Both the position numbers and the translations under genes were made by a program. The notes under the pieces were generated by a model. The model was given only the letters and a program-made list of their open reading frames with translations. It searched no databases and was not told where the DNA came from. A stretch of 64,000 nt of DNA, taken from NCBI GenBank assembly GCA_045560765.1, contig JBJKZD010000010.1, positions 1-64,000 of the forward strand. Reading direction: 5' to 3'. The DNA is from UBA9926 sp913064795 (GTDB lineage: Bacteria > Pseudomonadota > Gammaproteobacteria > Pseudomonadales > Azotimanducaceae). Shown here piece by piece: positions 1 to 9,132 of the stretch. Every line of letters starts with the position of its first letter. The first letter of the stretch is position 1.

Positions 1-298
1 ATATGACGCCGCCACCGCCGATACCAGCATTGTTACACAGTACGCTGACAGGGCTGAAAGTGCTGGTGATATCTTTTGCCGCCGTTGCTAGTGCTTCGAT
101 GTCTGTTGTGTCGACCTTGAGTGGCAGGACTCTGTCGGTAATCTCTTTCAGCTGCTGCTCCGCGGCATTCAGTCGGTTCTGTTGAATATCTCCAATAGCA
201 ACATTAGCGCCTGCTTTCGCCAGAGCTTTGGCGATGCCGAGCCCAACACCGCTGGCACCACCGGTTACAAATGCGGTTTTGTTGGCGAAATCCTGCAT
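1..298 (-). CDS. SDR family oxidoreductase, 3' end beyond window
   Basis: N-terminal 99 residues of a short-chain dehydrogenase/reductase; the rest lies beyond the left edge. The dinucleotide motif TGGASGVG is at residues 12-19 and the NNAG motif at 89-92. An Asp at the end of the second strand (IGDI, about residue 37) suggests NAD rather than NADP. The ATG overlaps the stop of the upstream enolase-superfamily gene as TGATG, so translation is probably coupled. In this context it would oxidise a hydroxyl of an acid sugar or related intermediate; the substrate is inference. The catalytic YxxxK is not in the window, so activity cannot be judged. Confidence 0.85.
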   Translation of the reverse strand, partial: MQDFANKTAFVTGGASGVGLGIAKALAKAGANVAIGDIQQNRLNAAEQQLKEITDRVLPLKVDTTDIEALATAAKDITSTFSPVSVLCNNAGIGGGGVI

Positions 299-1406
299 CA
301 AAGCTCCGCTACTTTATTATGTTCGATAAGGTCAAAATCGATCTGGGCACCAAGACCGGGTTCCTGATGGGCGTGGACCATTCCATTTTCATCAACTTCG
401 ATATCCTGAACTAACCCATGTTTCTGCACCTCATCAGGTAGCAAGACTTCGAAGTACTCGCAATTTTTAACAGCCATGATCAGATGTAAGTTGGCAACAT
501 TGTTCAGAGAGTTGCCGCCATGGTGAACTTCATAGTTCATTTGAAAAGTCTCAGCGGTGTGCGCTGTCTTCAGGCAGGCCGTCAGGCCGCCCTTGATCGC
601 GACGTCGCCGCGCAGGTAGTCAGTGGCCTTTGCCATAATCCACGGAGCATAAGAACTCGGACTTGTGCTTGGCATTTCGGTCGCCATAATGGGTATGCGC
701 AGATCCTGTTTCAGTTTCACGTAGCCATAAAGGTCATCATGAGCTAGCGGGTCTTCGTACCAGTAGAGGTCCAGCGCTTCGGCAGCACGACCGACACGAA
801 GTGCGTCCGGGTAGTCATAGGACCATGTGGAATCTAGCATGATGCGATAGTCGTCACCTACAGCCTTGCGGACCGCTTCACAGATCTTAATGTCCCAGGC
901 AGCCACGGCCGGCGGATGGATCTTGTACGCACTCCAGCCGGCTTCCTTGTAGCGTACTGCCTCTCTGCATATTCCTCGGTATCTTCGAAGACAGCTGAAC
1001 TGGCATAAGCAGGCACTGAGTGGCGATACGAACCCATGAGTTTGTGAATGGGCATTCCAGCGGCCTTACCGGCGAGATCCCAAAGGGCGACGTCGATTGC
1101 GCCGATGACACGCATAATGCCGCCCATCGCCCAGGTCGACATACGTTGATAAATCTTTTCACGATCTAGTGGGTCCTGACCAATCAGCATGGGTTTGTAT
1201 CTTTCTGCAATCAGGTTGGCATCGTTCCCAAGCGAGCTAAGTGCATTGCCGAGAAATGCGTGGCCTTCGATGCCGTCATCGGTAATGATCCGGACCAGAG
1301 CCATGTGGGTTGACCGGGTGCCTGAGCTTTTGACATTAAGCGTGTAGCGCGTTGGTGGAATGTCGCTCCATTCCCAGACGGTGACTTTTACGTCAGAAAT
1401 TTTCAT
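298..1406 (-). pseudogene. Enolase-superfamily (mandelate racemase-like) acid-sugar dehydratase, frameshifted
   Basis: Two overlapping frames together make one mandelate racemase/muconate lactonizing-type protein of about 370 residues. The N-terminal capping domain is encoded from 1406 to about 960, the barrel from about 960 to 298. Near 959-967 the frame breaks just after EEYAER; restoring one base gives continuous barrel sequence containing a KIH strand motif. The barrel half keeps the expected metal ligands (D in LDSTW, E in WYEDPL, E in ATEMP) and the general acid/base D (RGDVAIKGG) and H (VHHGGNS). Family members dehydrate aldonic or aldaric acids, which fits the neighbouring acid-sugar kinase and SDRs. 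Because all catalytic residues survive, a sequencing error or very recent mutation is more likely than old decay. It lies 25 bp after the ADP-ribosylglycohydrolase-like gene. Confidence 0.8.
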
Positions 1407-1431
1407 CTTGGTTCCTTATGCCCAGTGACTG

Positions 1432-3045
1432 TTATTCATGCGATGTGCGGCGACCTTTGACGTCGACCGGACCAGGGTAGTAGACACCCTCAATGGTGTC
1501 TCCGTGCAGCAGACCCTCGAAGTCGACGGCGAAATCCCAGTCACCTTTATCAATGGCAAAACTGAATTTCAGCTCACTGGCATTGAGTGAGCTGGCGGTG
1601 ATATCAAAAGGACCCAACTCGTTGTCGATGAGATAGATGGTGGCCTCATCAAGTTTCAACAGGTGGGTGCCCCAACCGGTTTCGAGTTCCCATATTCCTG
1701 AGGCGTCGCCATTAAGGGTGGGCTTGGCGGGCTTATCTTCAGTGTTCTGCATTTCGGCGGCGACCGTAGCTGTGCGCCTGGCAAGATCCGATATTTTATT
1801 GTCATTTTCGCTGCGGACCGCTGAAACAAGCCGATCATTCAGCACTCCGATCCATTTTTCAGGCAGCGAATCTGCTCCGAATTTTACGCCAAGAATTGAG
1901 CCAACAGTTGCTGCTGTACAGTCAGTATCCCAACCCGCCAGAACGGTGGTGACAATGCCTTTTTCGTAGTCTTCGTTACCGAAATAGAGCCCGAGGACAA
2001 CCAGGGCGGCGTTATTGATGGTATGAACGCCGGAATAGTGGCCGTAATGTTCATTAATCCTTGACCAGACTGTTTGCCAGTTTTGGTCACCGGCCAGCTC
2101 TCTCTGGCACCACGTCTGAGTTTGGCGAACAGCCTCGGCAAGGCGGCTGTCCTGCGGGATTTCAGCGAGACCCGCCATGATAATGCCATCTACTTCTGGT
2201 ACAACAAAAGCAGCCGCAACCATTGCTGCCACAAACATCTCACCGTAGATACCGTTCTTGTCATGAGAGATTACGGCATCGCGATACGCCAATTCCGCTG
2301 CTTTTTCTGGGCGGCCGGGGTTCACGTAGCCAAAGATATCGGCTCGAATTTGAGCTCCGATCCACTCCCGAAACGGATTTCGATACAGAGCCGATTCCGG
2401 TGGCCAGATACTGAGTGCGAAGTTTCTATAGGCAGCACCTTCTGCCGTATAAGTGAGGGCAAAAGGCATATGTGAGAGCCAGGTGTTAGCGATTGTTCTG
2501 GAAGACATACGTGCGTGTTTCTGCTCGAGCGCCAGCAAACCGAGCAGAGGAAAATCCATATCGTCATCTCGGTCCATAAAGTGAATGTTGCCAAGTGTGG
2601 ATGCTTTTAGCTTTTCTGAAATAGCTCGAGGTTCAAAAGGAATGTAATTAGAGAGAGGCAGGGCGCCTGCGTCGCCGAGGTATTTTTCTATACGGTCCTT
2701 GTGCCAGCCTTCCACTGGTTTGCCTAGGGCGCAACCTGCGGCTCTACCCATCCAGCCCCCATAAATTCGGTTGTATATTTCCTCAGCATCCCAGACCAGA
2801 TCAAACTCCCTCGGCCCTTTGGGCCGTGCCGCTTGAATATCTTCCAGGTTGGACGGCTCGGCGTAATGAAATGATTCGGAAACAGATAGCGCGACAAGTT
2901 CGTCATACAATGTAGAGATTGTTGAGTCTGAGGCTTTTGAATCGAGCGCTCGGTTAATCCGATCAGCGATTTCTGCGATGTCGCAGCCTTCTTCCTCTCG
3001 CTGCTTTAGCTCGGTTCGAATCAGCTTTTTTTCTAGTGAAGGCAT
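1432..3045 (-). CDS. ADP-ribosylglycohydrolase-fold protein
   Basis: 537 residues, much longer than the usual core of about 300. The DraG/ARH fold spans roughly residues 90-395: GGWMGRAAGCALGKPVEGW at 97-115, the metal-binding DRDDDMDF cluster at 158-165 and GWDTDCTAA at 371-379. All the acidic residues expected to hold two Mg ions are present. An N-terminal helical segment of about 85 residues and a C-terminal beta-rich extension (from about 445) flank the core. Characterised members cleave N- or O-glycosidic bonds of ADP-ribose; here the gene leads an acid-sugar operon, so release of a sugar from a glycoside is a reasonable inference rather than protein de-ADP-ribosylation. The ATG at 3045 follows GAGG. 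First gene of the left minus-strand operon. Confidence 0.85.
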   Translation of the reverse strand: MPSLEKKLIRTELKQREEEGCDIAEIADRINRALDSKASDSTISTLYDELVALSVSESFHYAEPSNLEDIQAARPKGPREFDLVWDAEEIYNRIYGGWMGRAAGCALGKPVEGWHKDRIEKYLGDAGALPLSNYIPFEPRAISEKLKASTLGNIHFMDRDDDMDFPLLGLLALEQKHARMSSRTIANTWLSHMPFALTYTAEGAAYRNFALSIWPPESALYRNPFREWIGAQIRADIFGYVNPGRPEKAAELAYRDAVISHDKNGIYGEMFVAAMVAAAFVVPEVDGIIMAGLAEIPQDSRLAEAVRQTQTWCQRELAGDQNWQTVWSRINEHYGHYSGVHTINNAALVVLGLYFGNEDYEKGIVTTVLAGWDTDCTAATVGSILGVKFGADSLPEKWIGVLNDRLVSAVRSENDNKISDLARRTATVAAEMQNTEDKPAKPTLNGDASGIWELETGWGTHLLKLDEATIYLIDNELGPFDITASSLNASELKFSFAIDKGDWDFAVDFEGLLHGDTIEGVYYPGPVDVKGRRTSHE

Positions 3046-3385
3046 AGATGAACCTCAGAGTGCGACAGAAAATCAACCCTAAGAGTAGGAACGCTTCACA
3101 GGAGGGTCAACCGCAGGCCGTTCTAGTTCACCCAAAACGCGAGTAGAAATTTATGGGTGAATTTTATGTTGCTTGACTTGAAAGAATGTTTCGACAGGCA
3201 GAGAGTATCTAAAGCATATGTCGGTATTTAGGGTGTAAAAAAATGACTTATCCGGCTAAAAGTTTAGCATTTACTCTAATCTATGGGCGTGATTCGAGCT
3301 TTAAAAATGGGTGAGAATATGGATATTTTGTAATTTTATCCGCCTAGGTTGTCCGTAAATTGAACTGTACTGACGGGAGAGTGGC
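3046..3385. other. Divergent intergenic region with repeated TGGGTGA motifs
   Basis: 340 bp, AT-rich, between the ADP-ribosylglycohydrolase operon and the transposase-derived gene, which point away from each other. It contains an inverted repeat TTCACCC / GGGTGAA (3127-3133 and 3155-3161), another TGGGTGA at 3308-3314, and a short palindrome GCTAAA-AG-TTTAGC at 3255-3268. No convincing -35/-10 pair was chosen. TCACCCA also occurs in the other divergent region at 11169-11175, so these could be sites for one shared regulator. Confidence 0.4.
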
Positions 3386-4591
3386 ATGGCTAGCATCAGC
3401 TATAACGGAAGTCTGACGAAGTTTTCTGAACGGTTATGCGCCGAAGAAACGGGCGCTGACCTTGGCAAGGTTGGCCGCAAGTTTGTCCAAAGCATGCTAC
3501 TGGGGATCAGTAAGTCTAGATCTGTCAATTTAACTGATATCTCTAGGGGTCTGGAAGAGAAAATCAGCCTGCATGCGACCCATAAAAAGCTTTCTCGTAA
3601 TCTCGAAGACCCTCAGCTAGCTGCCAACATCGGTGATCGTCTACTGAACCTTGCCTCCGAGCAGGTAGGTCCGGACACGCCCCTCATCATCCATGTGTAC
3701 GAGCTGCACAAGAAATACGCTCGCAAGATTGAATATCTCTCTAAGTCCGCAGACGCGCCGGACGTAGGATTTAAAGTTTGTGAAATCCTCGCCAGCCATC
3801 CTGAGTCCGATAGTTATTTCCCCTTGCTGGCACATATCTGGTCAAACCAGATACCTGGCTTTGTCAGTGATGAGGATGAGATCAGAAAAGCGGTTCGGCA
3901 GGTGCAAGCGGCAACCTGTGGTAATGGCCTGTTCTGCATTGATGATCAAAGCCTTGACTTTGAGGCGCTTCGCCCACTTATGGTGGACTCTGGGCTGAAT
4001 TTTCTTTCTCTGATACAGCTCAAGGATCCTGATCTGATATATAAAGGCGAACATCGCACGATTTCAGAACTTTTGAAACAAACTGAAACTCGGTATGGAA
4101 AAATTCTTTATAAACTTGTGCCAGAGGGGATGGTCGGTGTGTCGAAAATGGATTTGGACCTATTCGTTCATGTGGGAGCAACCGGGATCAAGTTGGGTTC
4201 CTGTGAACGACCGTTGAGTTTTATTGCATTGAAAACTGAGAGCTCCTATCTGGGACAAAATTTAACGCCGATCCTCACGTCCAAGACAAACCTCCGTTCG
4301 CGAAAGTCCCTGATGGGGCTGATGGACACTTTTCTTGCGATCCAGGATGTTGTGGGAACACATCGGATGCTTAGGAACAGTTTCAATCCAGAGAACTTTC
4401 GAGTCCTTACCTTCAATCGGCTGCAACTTCTGATGACATTGCTTCAGGCTGTTATCCACTACGAAGTATCAGTACGGCGTGGCGTAACGATTGATGATAA
4501 AAAATTTGCAGCTAAACCTCACGATGGTGAATTTGATCGTACTTACCTTCTACCAAAGCCTGAAAAGGCAGCGAGAACAGGTCGTGGCTAA
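3386..4591 (+). CDS. Transposase-derived protein, IS4-like DDE fold with catalytic residues lost
   Basis: 401 residues, full length and intact. The order of conserved blocks follows IS4-type DDE transposases: the N-terminal SVNLTDISRGL / HKKLSRNL region (residues 46-73), the first-strand block at 103-114 ending in KKYARK, the second block FCIDDQSLD at 183-191, and ENFRVLTF at 336-343. In active relatives the first block reads like D-x-S/T-D-I/L-x-K-x-YA; here it is HVYELHKKYARK, so the first Asp is gone. The region before ENFRV, where relatives carry the catalytic Glu, reads GTHRM. One Asp remains in the second block. No terminal inverted repeats or target duplications are obvious. An uninterrupted frame with a dead active site suggests domestication, perhaps for DNA binding. 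The ATG at 3386 follows a GGGAGAG stretch. Homology is from pattern recognition, not a search. Confidence 0.7.
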   Translation: MASISYNGSLTKFSERLCAEETGADLGKVGRKFVQSMLLGISKSRSVNLTDISRGLEEKISLHATHKKLSRNLEDPQLAANIGDRLLNLASEQVGPDTPLIIHVYELHKKYARKIEYLSKSADAPDVGFKVCEILASHPESDSYFPLLAHIWSNQIPGFVSDEDEIRKAVRQVQAATCGNGLFCIDDQSLDFEALRPLMVDSGLNFLSLIQLKDPDLIYKGEHRTISELLKQTETRYGKILYKLVPEGMVGVSKMDLDLFVHVGATGIKLGSCERPLSFIALKTESSYLGQNLTPILTSKTNLRSRKSLMGLMDTFLAIQDVVGTHRMLRNSFNPENFRVLTFNRLQLLMTLLQAVIHYEVSVRRGVTIDDKKFAAKPHDGEFDRTYLLPKPEKAARTGRG

Positions 4592-4626
4592 TCTACAATT
4601 GGAGGCCAGTTGTTTTGCCCAATCTA

Positions 4627-5760
4627 TTAGGCCCTCAATCGCTGATAGGCTTCATCGCCGATTTCTTCAGCAATTCGCAATCCAAGTTCGTGGGCATCCA
4701 TGATTGCTCGTAAGAGTAAGTCTTCTGTCACTACCATTGGCATTTGATGACTGTTGGCGTTGGCCATCGCAGATTCGATGATGATGTCGAGCTTATTTGT
4801 ATCCTGTGGTGACATGGAGAACTGACCAAGGTGAATGGGTAAGCCAACTCGTGCGAAAAATTCCGCCACTTTCTTGGCGTCTCCAGATTGTTCCATTGCA
4901 AGTTGCACCATGGTGCCCATAGCTACCATTTCGCCGTGCAGGTAGTTGGTGTGCAGCTCGTCAATCTGTGTGTACGCCAGGGCCATTGGATGGGCGAGTG
5001 CAAGCCCGCCGCTTTCAAATCCAATGCCACTAAGCAGCGTGTTTGCTTCAACTACTTTTTCAAGGGCGGTGCCGTTCTGATTTACAACTACTGATTTCGC
5101 AGCAGCCTCCCCGTGTTCAAAAAGAGTGTGGGCACAAATTTCCGCCATAGCACAGGCAGCAATTGTCGGGCGGGCGCCGAGAGGTGTTCGGGCATCCAAG
5201 TTATTTAGACAAATTCTGGTTTCATACCAGGTTGCCATTGCATCGCCCATCCCGGCGACGAGGTAGCGCTCATTGGCATCGGCGACGATGTCCGTATCAA
5301 TGACTACCAGAGTGGGGCTGGTTGGATAAAACTCGACAACATCGCTGGCACCCTCTGGGGTGTAAAGCACTGACAGTGCAGAACAGGGCGCATCATTTGA
5401 TGCGAGAGTCGGCACGATAACGACTGGAATCTCGAGTCGCCAGGCAATGCTTTTGCCAGCATCAACCGGCTTGCCACCGCCGACAGCGATCAGGCAATCA
5501 ATGTCTTCATCTTTCAGCGCAGCCACATGTTTTTCTATTTCCTGGAGTGAGCATTCTCCGTCGAAGATGCAATCCACGGATTCGATGTGGTTGCTGTGCA
5601 GGCTCTCAGTGACACGAGCGCCTTCAGCAACAATCGCTCGCCTTGAAGCAAGTATGGCAGCTCGCTTGACGTTAATGATACCAATATAGCGACCGATCCT
5701 ACTGATGACTCCCGGTCCCTGAATGTACCGTTGGGGTGCCGCCATGACGAGTGGTGGCAT
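4627..5760 (-). CDS. Iron-containing alcohol dehydrogenase, glycerol dehydrogenase (GldA)-like
   Basis: 377 residues from the ATG at 5760, which is preceded by GGAGG at good spacing; an in-frame extension to 5811 lacks this and is not favoured. The NAD-binding GGGKPVDAGK is at residues 94-103 and PTLASNDAPCS at about 117-127, both typical of glycerol dehydrogenase. Metal ligands are visible as the Asp of GMGDA and the His residues of LALAHP and LHGEMVA. GldA enzymes oxidise glycerol or other small polyols to ketones with NAD and a divalent metal. As the last gene of the middle operon it could interconvert a C3-C4 polyol and ketose made in the pathway; the true substrate is unknown. Confidence 0.85.
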   Translation of the reverse strand: MPPLVMAAPQRYIQGPGVISRIGRYIGIINVKRAAILASRRAIVAEGARVTESLHSNHIESVDCIFDGECSLQEIEKHVAALKDEDIDCLIAVGGGKPVDAGKSIAWRLEIPVVIVPTLASNDAPCSALSVLYTPEGASDVVEFYPTSPTLVVIDTDIVADANERYLVAGMGDAMATWYETRICLNNLDARTPLGARPTIAACAMAEICAHTLFEHGEAAAKSVVVNQNGTALEKVVEANTLLSGIGFESGGLALAHPMALAYTQIDELHTNYLHGEMVAMGTMVQLAMEQSGDAKKVAEFFARVGLPIHLGQFSMSPQDTNKLDIIIESAMANANSHQMPMVVTEDLLLRAIMDAHELGLRIAEEIGDEAYQRLRA

Positions 5761-5834
5761 GTGATCGCCTCCACCATAGAGGTTTTTTGCTGAAAAAGTG
5801 TCCATTGCCAAGTCAGGCCGCTCCTGTTGGTTTC

Positions 5835-6740
5835 CTATTTGTTTCCCTTCCGGAGGCTCGCCACTTCAGCTCGCAAGCGCTTCAGCTCAACCTGCTCATC
5901 CTGGGCACGCCGCCAGATATGTGCTGTCATGTCGTGAGGGCCGTAGGCGCTTGGTGGCATCAGGATTTTTCGCTGCGCTTCATTCAGGCCTTCATAGTTG
6001 TCTGCATTGTAGTAACAAGGACTCCAGGCAACTGCGTGAGGACAGTATTTGTAAAAGGCAGTCCGGCGTTCACGCTGGCCTTTCCAGGGGACGGTGCCGT
6101 GGGAACAAGCTTCAGTGAAAATGATGGCATCACCGGCTGAGGCTGCTACCCGGTCAACAATATCAGGCATGTCTTCCTGGGATTTTGCTACGCGCCAGGC
6201 TTCGGGTAGGCCGATGTTCGATTTATGGCTACCAGGAATACAGGCAAAACCTCCCTCACCTGCTTTCACGTCATCAAGCTCAAATGCAACGGCCACAAGA
6301 CCATTATAAAACTTTCCATTGCTGTAGCGATAAAAGCATTGACCTCCATCCGTAGGTCCAACCAGATCCTTGGCACCACCTGCGCCCTGGCCACCACCAT
6401 GAAGATAGAGTGTTTTATTCTTCATAACGCCATCAATTTTGATGTAGTCATGATCCAATCGGTAGTGATCACCGAGCAGTGCTAATAAATAAGGTCTGAT
6501 GGCCGGTAGATCTATCAACTCAGTGTAGGCGCCTCCCATCTCAATCAATGATCCCGCAGACCACGCGGATGCATCCTCGCGCCCTAGTATGGTCCTGTCA
6601 GATCCGAGGATAGGCTTGGGGTTTGTTTGACGCTGGTTTTCCAAACGAGTTCTGAGATCTTCAATTTGTAATTTCGTGAGAATGTCCTTGATGACGATAT
6701 ATCCGCGGAGATCAAATAGGTACTTTTCATTCTCATTCAT
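5835..6740 (-). CDS. Phytanoyl-CoA dioxygenase (PhyH) family protein
   Basis: 301 residues with the jelly-roll Fe(II)/2-oxoglutarate oxygenase pattern of the PhyH family. The sequence LYLHGGG (mid-protein), GGFACIPGSHKSN and the distal CSHGTVPWKGQRERR segment match a bacterial PhyH subgroup that carries LHGGG where textbook members have HxD. The distal His and following Arg would bind iron and the 2-oxoglutarate carboxylate. It would hydroxylate a pathway intermediate in the cytoplasm. It lies 27 bp after the SDR and 74 bp before the GldA-like gene in the same operon. A short low-complexity tail rich in charged residues ends the protein. Start at 6740 has an AAGGA about 8 nt upstream. Confidence 0.8.
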   Translation of the reverse strand: MNENEKYLFDLRGYIVIKDILTKLQIEDLRTRLENQRQTNPKPILGSDRTILGREDASAWSAGSLIEMGGAYTELIDLPAIRPYLLALLGDHYRLDHDYIKIDGVMKNKTLYLHGGGQGAGGAKDLVGPTDGGQCFYRYSNGKFYNGLVAVAFELDDVKAGEGGFACIPGSHKSNIGLPEAWRVAKSQEDMPDIVDRVAASAGDAIIFTEACSHGTVPWKGQRERRTAFYKYCPHAVAWSPCYYNADNYEGLNEAQRKILMPPSAYGPHDMTAHIWRRAQDEQVELKRLRAEVASLRKGNK

Positions 6741-6767
6741 TAATTGGGTCCTTGTTGCGAATTTCTA

Positions 6768-7544
6768 CTATTGCCAGAACCGCTCTGATTTTAACCAGGC
6801 CCTGATAGGATAGAGCTCGCCGGTCAATGCATCAGATGCAGGCGATGCCAGAAATAGGGCGAGGTCTGCGACGTTTTCAGGATTGGGTGTCAGCTCCAGC
6901 TTGGGTATGGCGTTACCGTCATCATCGGTGTCTGTTGGAATAATGCCGTAGCCTTTGAGTTCCTCCGTAGCAATGAGTCCTGGCAGAATACAATTCACAT
7001 TAATGTTGTGCTTCGCCCACATGTAAGCAAGGTTGTTGGTTAGGCTGATCACACCGGCCTTGGCAGCGGAATAGTGCAGCTGATGTGGATTTCCCTTACT
7101 GCCTGCTGTCGAAGAAATATTGATGATCTTGCCGAATTGCTGTCGGATCATCTGCTTGCCCGCCGCCATACAAGGAATAAAGACGCCGGTCAGATTTTGG
7201 TCAACGACAATTCGCCATTCCTCCAGTGGAGTTTCTTCAGCCAGGTGGCTTCGACCCCATCGGCCGGCGTTATTTACCATGACATCCAGTGCGCCAAAGG
7301 TTTCTACTGTTTTCGAAACCAGATGTTCAACCTGTTCGCTGTCGGTGATGTCAGCTGCAATGGCAATCGCGCTCTGACCTTTGTCGCGAATGCCGGCTGC
7401 TTCTGCTTCAATTTTTTCCTGGTTGCGACTGGCGACTACAACGTTGGCTCCGGCGGCAGCGTAAGCCGCAACCATTGCACGGCCCAGTCCACCGGCGCCA
7501 CCGGTAATGATGGAGGTCTTGCCTTGCAGTGAAAAATTTGACAT
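6768..7544 (-). CDS. SDR family oxidoreductase
   Basis: 258 residues, normal for a classical SDR. TGGAGGLG near the N-terminus, NNAG in the middle, the catalytic Ser in INISSTAG and YSAAKAG (YxxxK) are all present. An Arg after the second strand (ASRNQEK) favours NADP. It closely resembles the plus-strand SDR at 12246-13001 (shared ASRNQEK, similar C-terminal GELxPIRA), so the two operons probably contain paralogues acting on related intermediates. AGGAG lies upstream of the ATG at 7544. Substrate unknown; oxidation or reduction of a sugar acid or hydroxyacyl compound is inferred from context. Confidence 0.9.
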   Translation of the reverse strand: MSNFSLQGKTSIITGGAGGLGRAMVAAYAAAGANVVVASRNQEKIEAEAAGIRDKGQSAIAIAADITDSEQVEHLVSKTVETFGALDVMVNNAGRWGRSHLAEETPLEEWRIVVDQNLTGVFIPCMAAGKQMIRQQFGKIINISSTAGSKGNPHQLHYSAAKAGVISLTNNLAYMWAKHNINVNCILPGLIATEELKGYGIIPTDTDDDGNAIPKLELTPNPENVADLALFLASPASDALTGELYPIRAWLKSERFWQ

Positions 7545-7562
7545 TGACTTTGACTCCTGAAT

Positions 7563-8306
7563 TTACGACGAACCGAGATCCTCGATTGCCAAAGCTCGTA
7601 CCCAGGTGCCTTCCATTCGTTCCACGTTCAAAGGCAGGCTGATGAAAAACACCCGTTCCTGAGTCAGCAACGATATGTTGTTGAGGGGATACACAATCGG
7701 TATGTTGTTTCCGGTCATGGCCCGGTGTGTCGGACTGTTTGTTGGTTCGGGGGCCGTATGGTTGGTTTCCCAGGCTATGCCGGGGATGCTGACGCCCAGC
7801 ATCTTTATTTTTTTCTCTTCTGCCAACCAATATGCAGTATCGCCGATGAGTGTCGGGCTGTCTTCTCTATTATAACTGCTGCTCATCAGCACGATATCGC
7901 CCTCTTTAACGTTGGCGAGATGTTCAGGCAGGATAGGTTCATTCTGCTCCAAATTATCCAGCATACAGACTACGGCTTCACCAAAGTAAGTGGGTAAACC
8001 CATGTCCCAGATGCCCAGCATGCCATCCGGCATTTCAGTCCAGTTATCGTTGTGGCCGATACCCAATTGGATATGACTACCCATGTGCCCACTCAGTGCA
8101 CCTACAGACCAGTCAGGGATGATCGCTCTGGGAGCGCCAACCAGGTGTTCTATGGTGTTGTCTGCCTCATTGACAGTTTCTTCAACAATCCAGGGCATGC
8201 CATAGACATCCCGTGTACCTTCTTCAACACTGCCGTTCAACCTAGTAACTCGCGCGGTTATTTCAACGGTAAGGTCAACGATTCTCTTCCCCTCAAGACT
8301 GTTCAC
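7563..8306 (-). CDS. Cyclase family protein (kynurenine formamidase-like hydrolase), copy 2
   Basis: 247 residues with the PF04199 cyclase fold, whose members are metal-dependent amide, lactone or imide hydrolases. The signature normally read HxGTHxDxPxH appears as HMGSHIQLGIGH at about residues 74-85: the three His remain but the metal-binding Asp is Gln. The start is GTG at 8306, overlapping the stop of copy 1 as GTGA. It is a clear paralogue of the preceding gene (same IVDLT/VIDLS opening, same EEGxxDxYGxPW block). The pair may form a heteromer or act on successive ring-opening steps, such as hydrolysis of a sugar lactone; this is inference. Confidence 0.85.
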   Translation of the reverse strand: MNSLEGKRIVDLTVEITARVTRLNGSVEEGTRDVYGMPWIVEETVNEADNTIEHLVGAPRAIIPDWSVGALSGHMGSHIQLGIGHNDNWTEMPDGMLGIWDMGLPTYFGEAVVCMLDNLEQNEPILPEHLANVKEGDIVLMSSSYNREDSPTLIGDTAYWLAEEKKIKMLGVSIPGIAWETNHTAPEPTNSPTHRAMTGNNIPIVYPLNNISLLTQERVFFISLPLNVERMEGTWVRALAIEDLGSS

Positions 8307-9121
8307 GAGTTGGCCTCCGGTGGTTCAAAGGCAATCGCTCTGATGAAACTGGCTTCAAATTTGCTCATGTTCAGTGGGACACCAAAGTAGAAAACGCGAT
8401 CTGATTTGATGGTTTCTATGTTCACCAGTGGATGGGAGATGGGAACGTTGGCGCCGAGTAAAAGGCGCCGGATAGGCGAGTTATCGGGTGAGGGGACCTT
8501 GCCATCATATTGCCAGTCGACACCGGAAGCGCTGAGTCCCAACATCTTGATTTTTCGATCCTCGATCAACCACTTTGTCGTTTCGCTAGAAAGCCAGGGT
8601 TGTTCGAGTCGCTCGAAGGGGCTCGTCATCAGGACGATATCGCCTTCATTGATGTTGCTCAGATGTTCTGGTTTGATTTCCTGGCCGCGTATGTCGCCGG
8701 GTTCGCTCCGTAATTTGTAGCCACTACCCCGTGGATACTGTTCAGGCTCAGAGATTTCGATGGGATTGAGATTCTCAAGATTACAGATCGCAGCATTACC
8801 AACAAATGTTTCGAGAGGCATTTCCCATAGGCCTTTCATGTCAGCAGAGATATTCTCCCAATGACTGATATGACCTTTTCCGCCCTGTACGTGTGAGCCG
8901 TTGTGGGATGTCATACGCCCACGATCCCACACGTCATCACCTCGGGGTGCAACGTAGAGGGTGAATAATGAATTGTCACCTGCAAAGTGACCCTCTTGCA
9001 TGACCCAAGGTTTGCCATAGGGATCGTTATTGCCTTCTTCGATGGTGCCATCAATTCGATGCACCCTTGCCTTGATGCGTGGACTCAGGTCGATGACCCT
9101 GTGTCCATCAAAGGACATCAT
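8303..9121 (-). CDS. Cyclase family protein (kynurenine formamidase-like hydrolase), copy 1
   Basis: 272 residues, paralogue of the downstream gene. The metal signature reads HNGSHVQGGKGH at residues 73-84, again with Gln in place of the usual Asp. An insertion of about 25 residues (around residues 118-142, the EPEQYPRGSGYKL region) distinguishes it from copy 2. AAGGAGAA precedes two consecutive ATG codons at 9121 and 9118. Family enzymes hydrolyse N-formylkynurenine, isatin or similar cyclic amides and lactones. With an acid-sugar kinase and aldolase upstream, lactone opening is the simplest guess. The altered metal ligand is shared by both copies, so it is not random decay. Confidence 0.85.
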   Translation of the reverse strand: MMSFDGHRVIDLSPRIKARVHRIDGTIEEGNNDPYGKPWVMQEGHFAGDNSLFTLYVAPRGDDVWDRGRMTSHNGSHVQGGKGHISHWENISADMKGLWEMPLETFVGNAAICNLENLNPIEISEPEQYPRGSGYKLRSEPGDIRGQEIKPEHLSNINEGDIVLMTSPFERLEQPWLSSETTKWLIEDRKIKMLGLSASGVDWQYDGKVPSPDNSPIRRLLLGANVPISHPLVNIETIKSDRVFYFGVPLNMSKFEASFIRAIAFEPPEANS

Positions 9122-9132
9122 TTCATTTCTCC

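Noticed and set aside
4592..4626. Terminal inverted repeat of an insertion sequence around the transposase-like gene
   Set aside because: No inverted ends or target-site duplications could be matched on the two sides.
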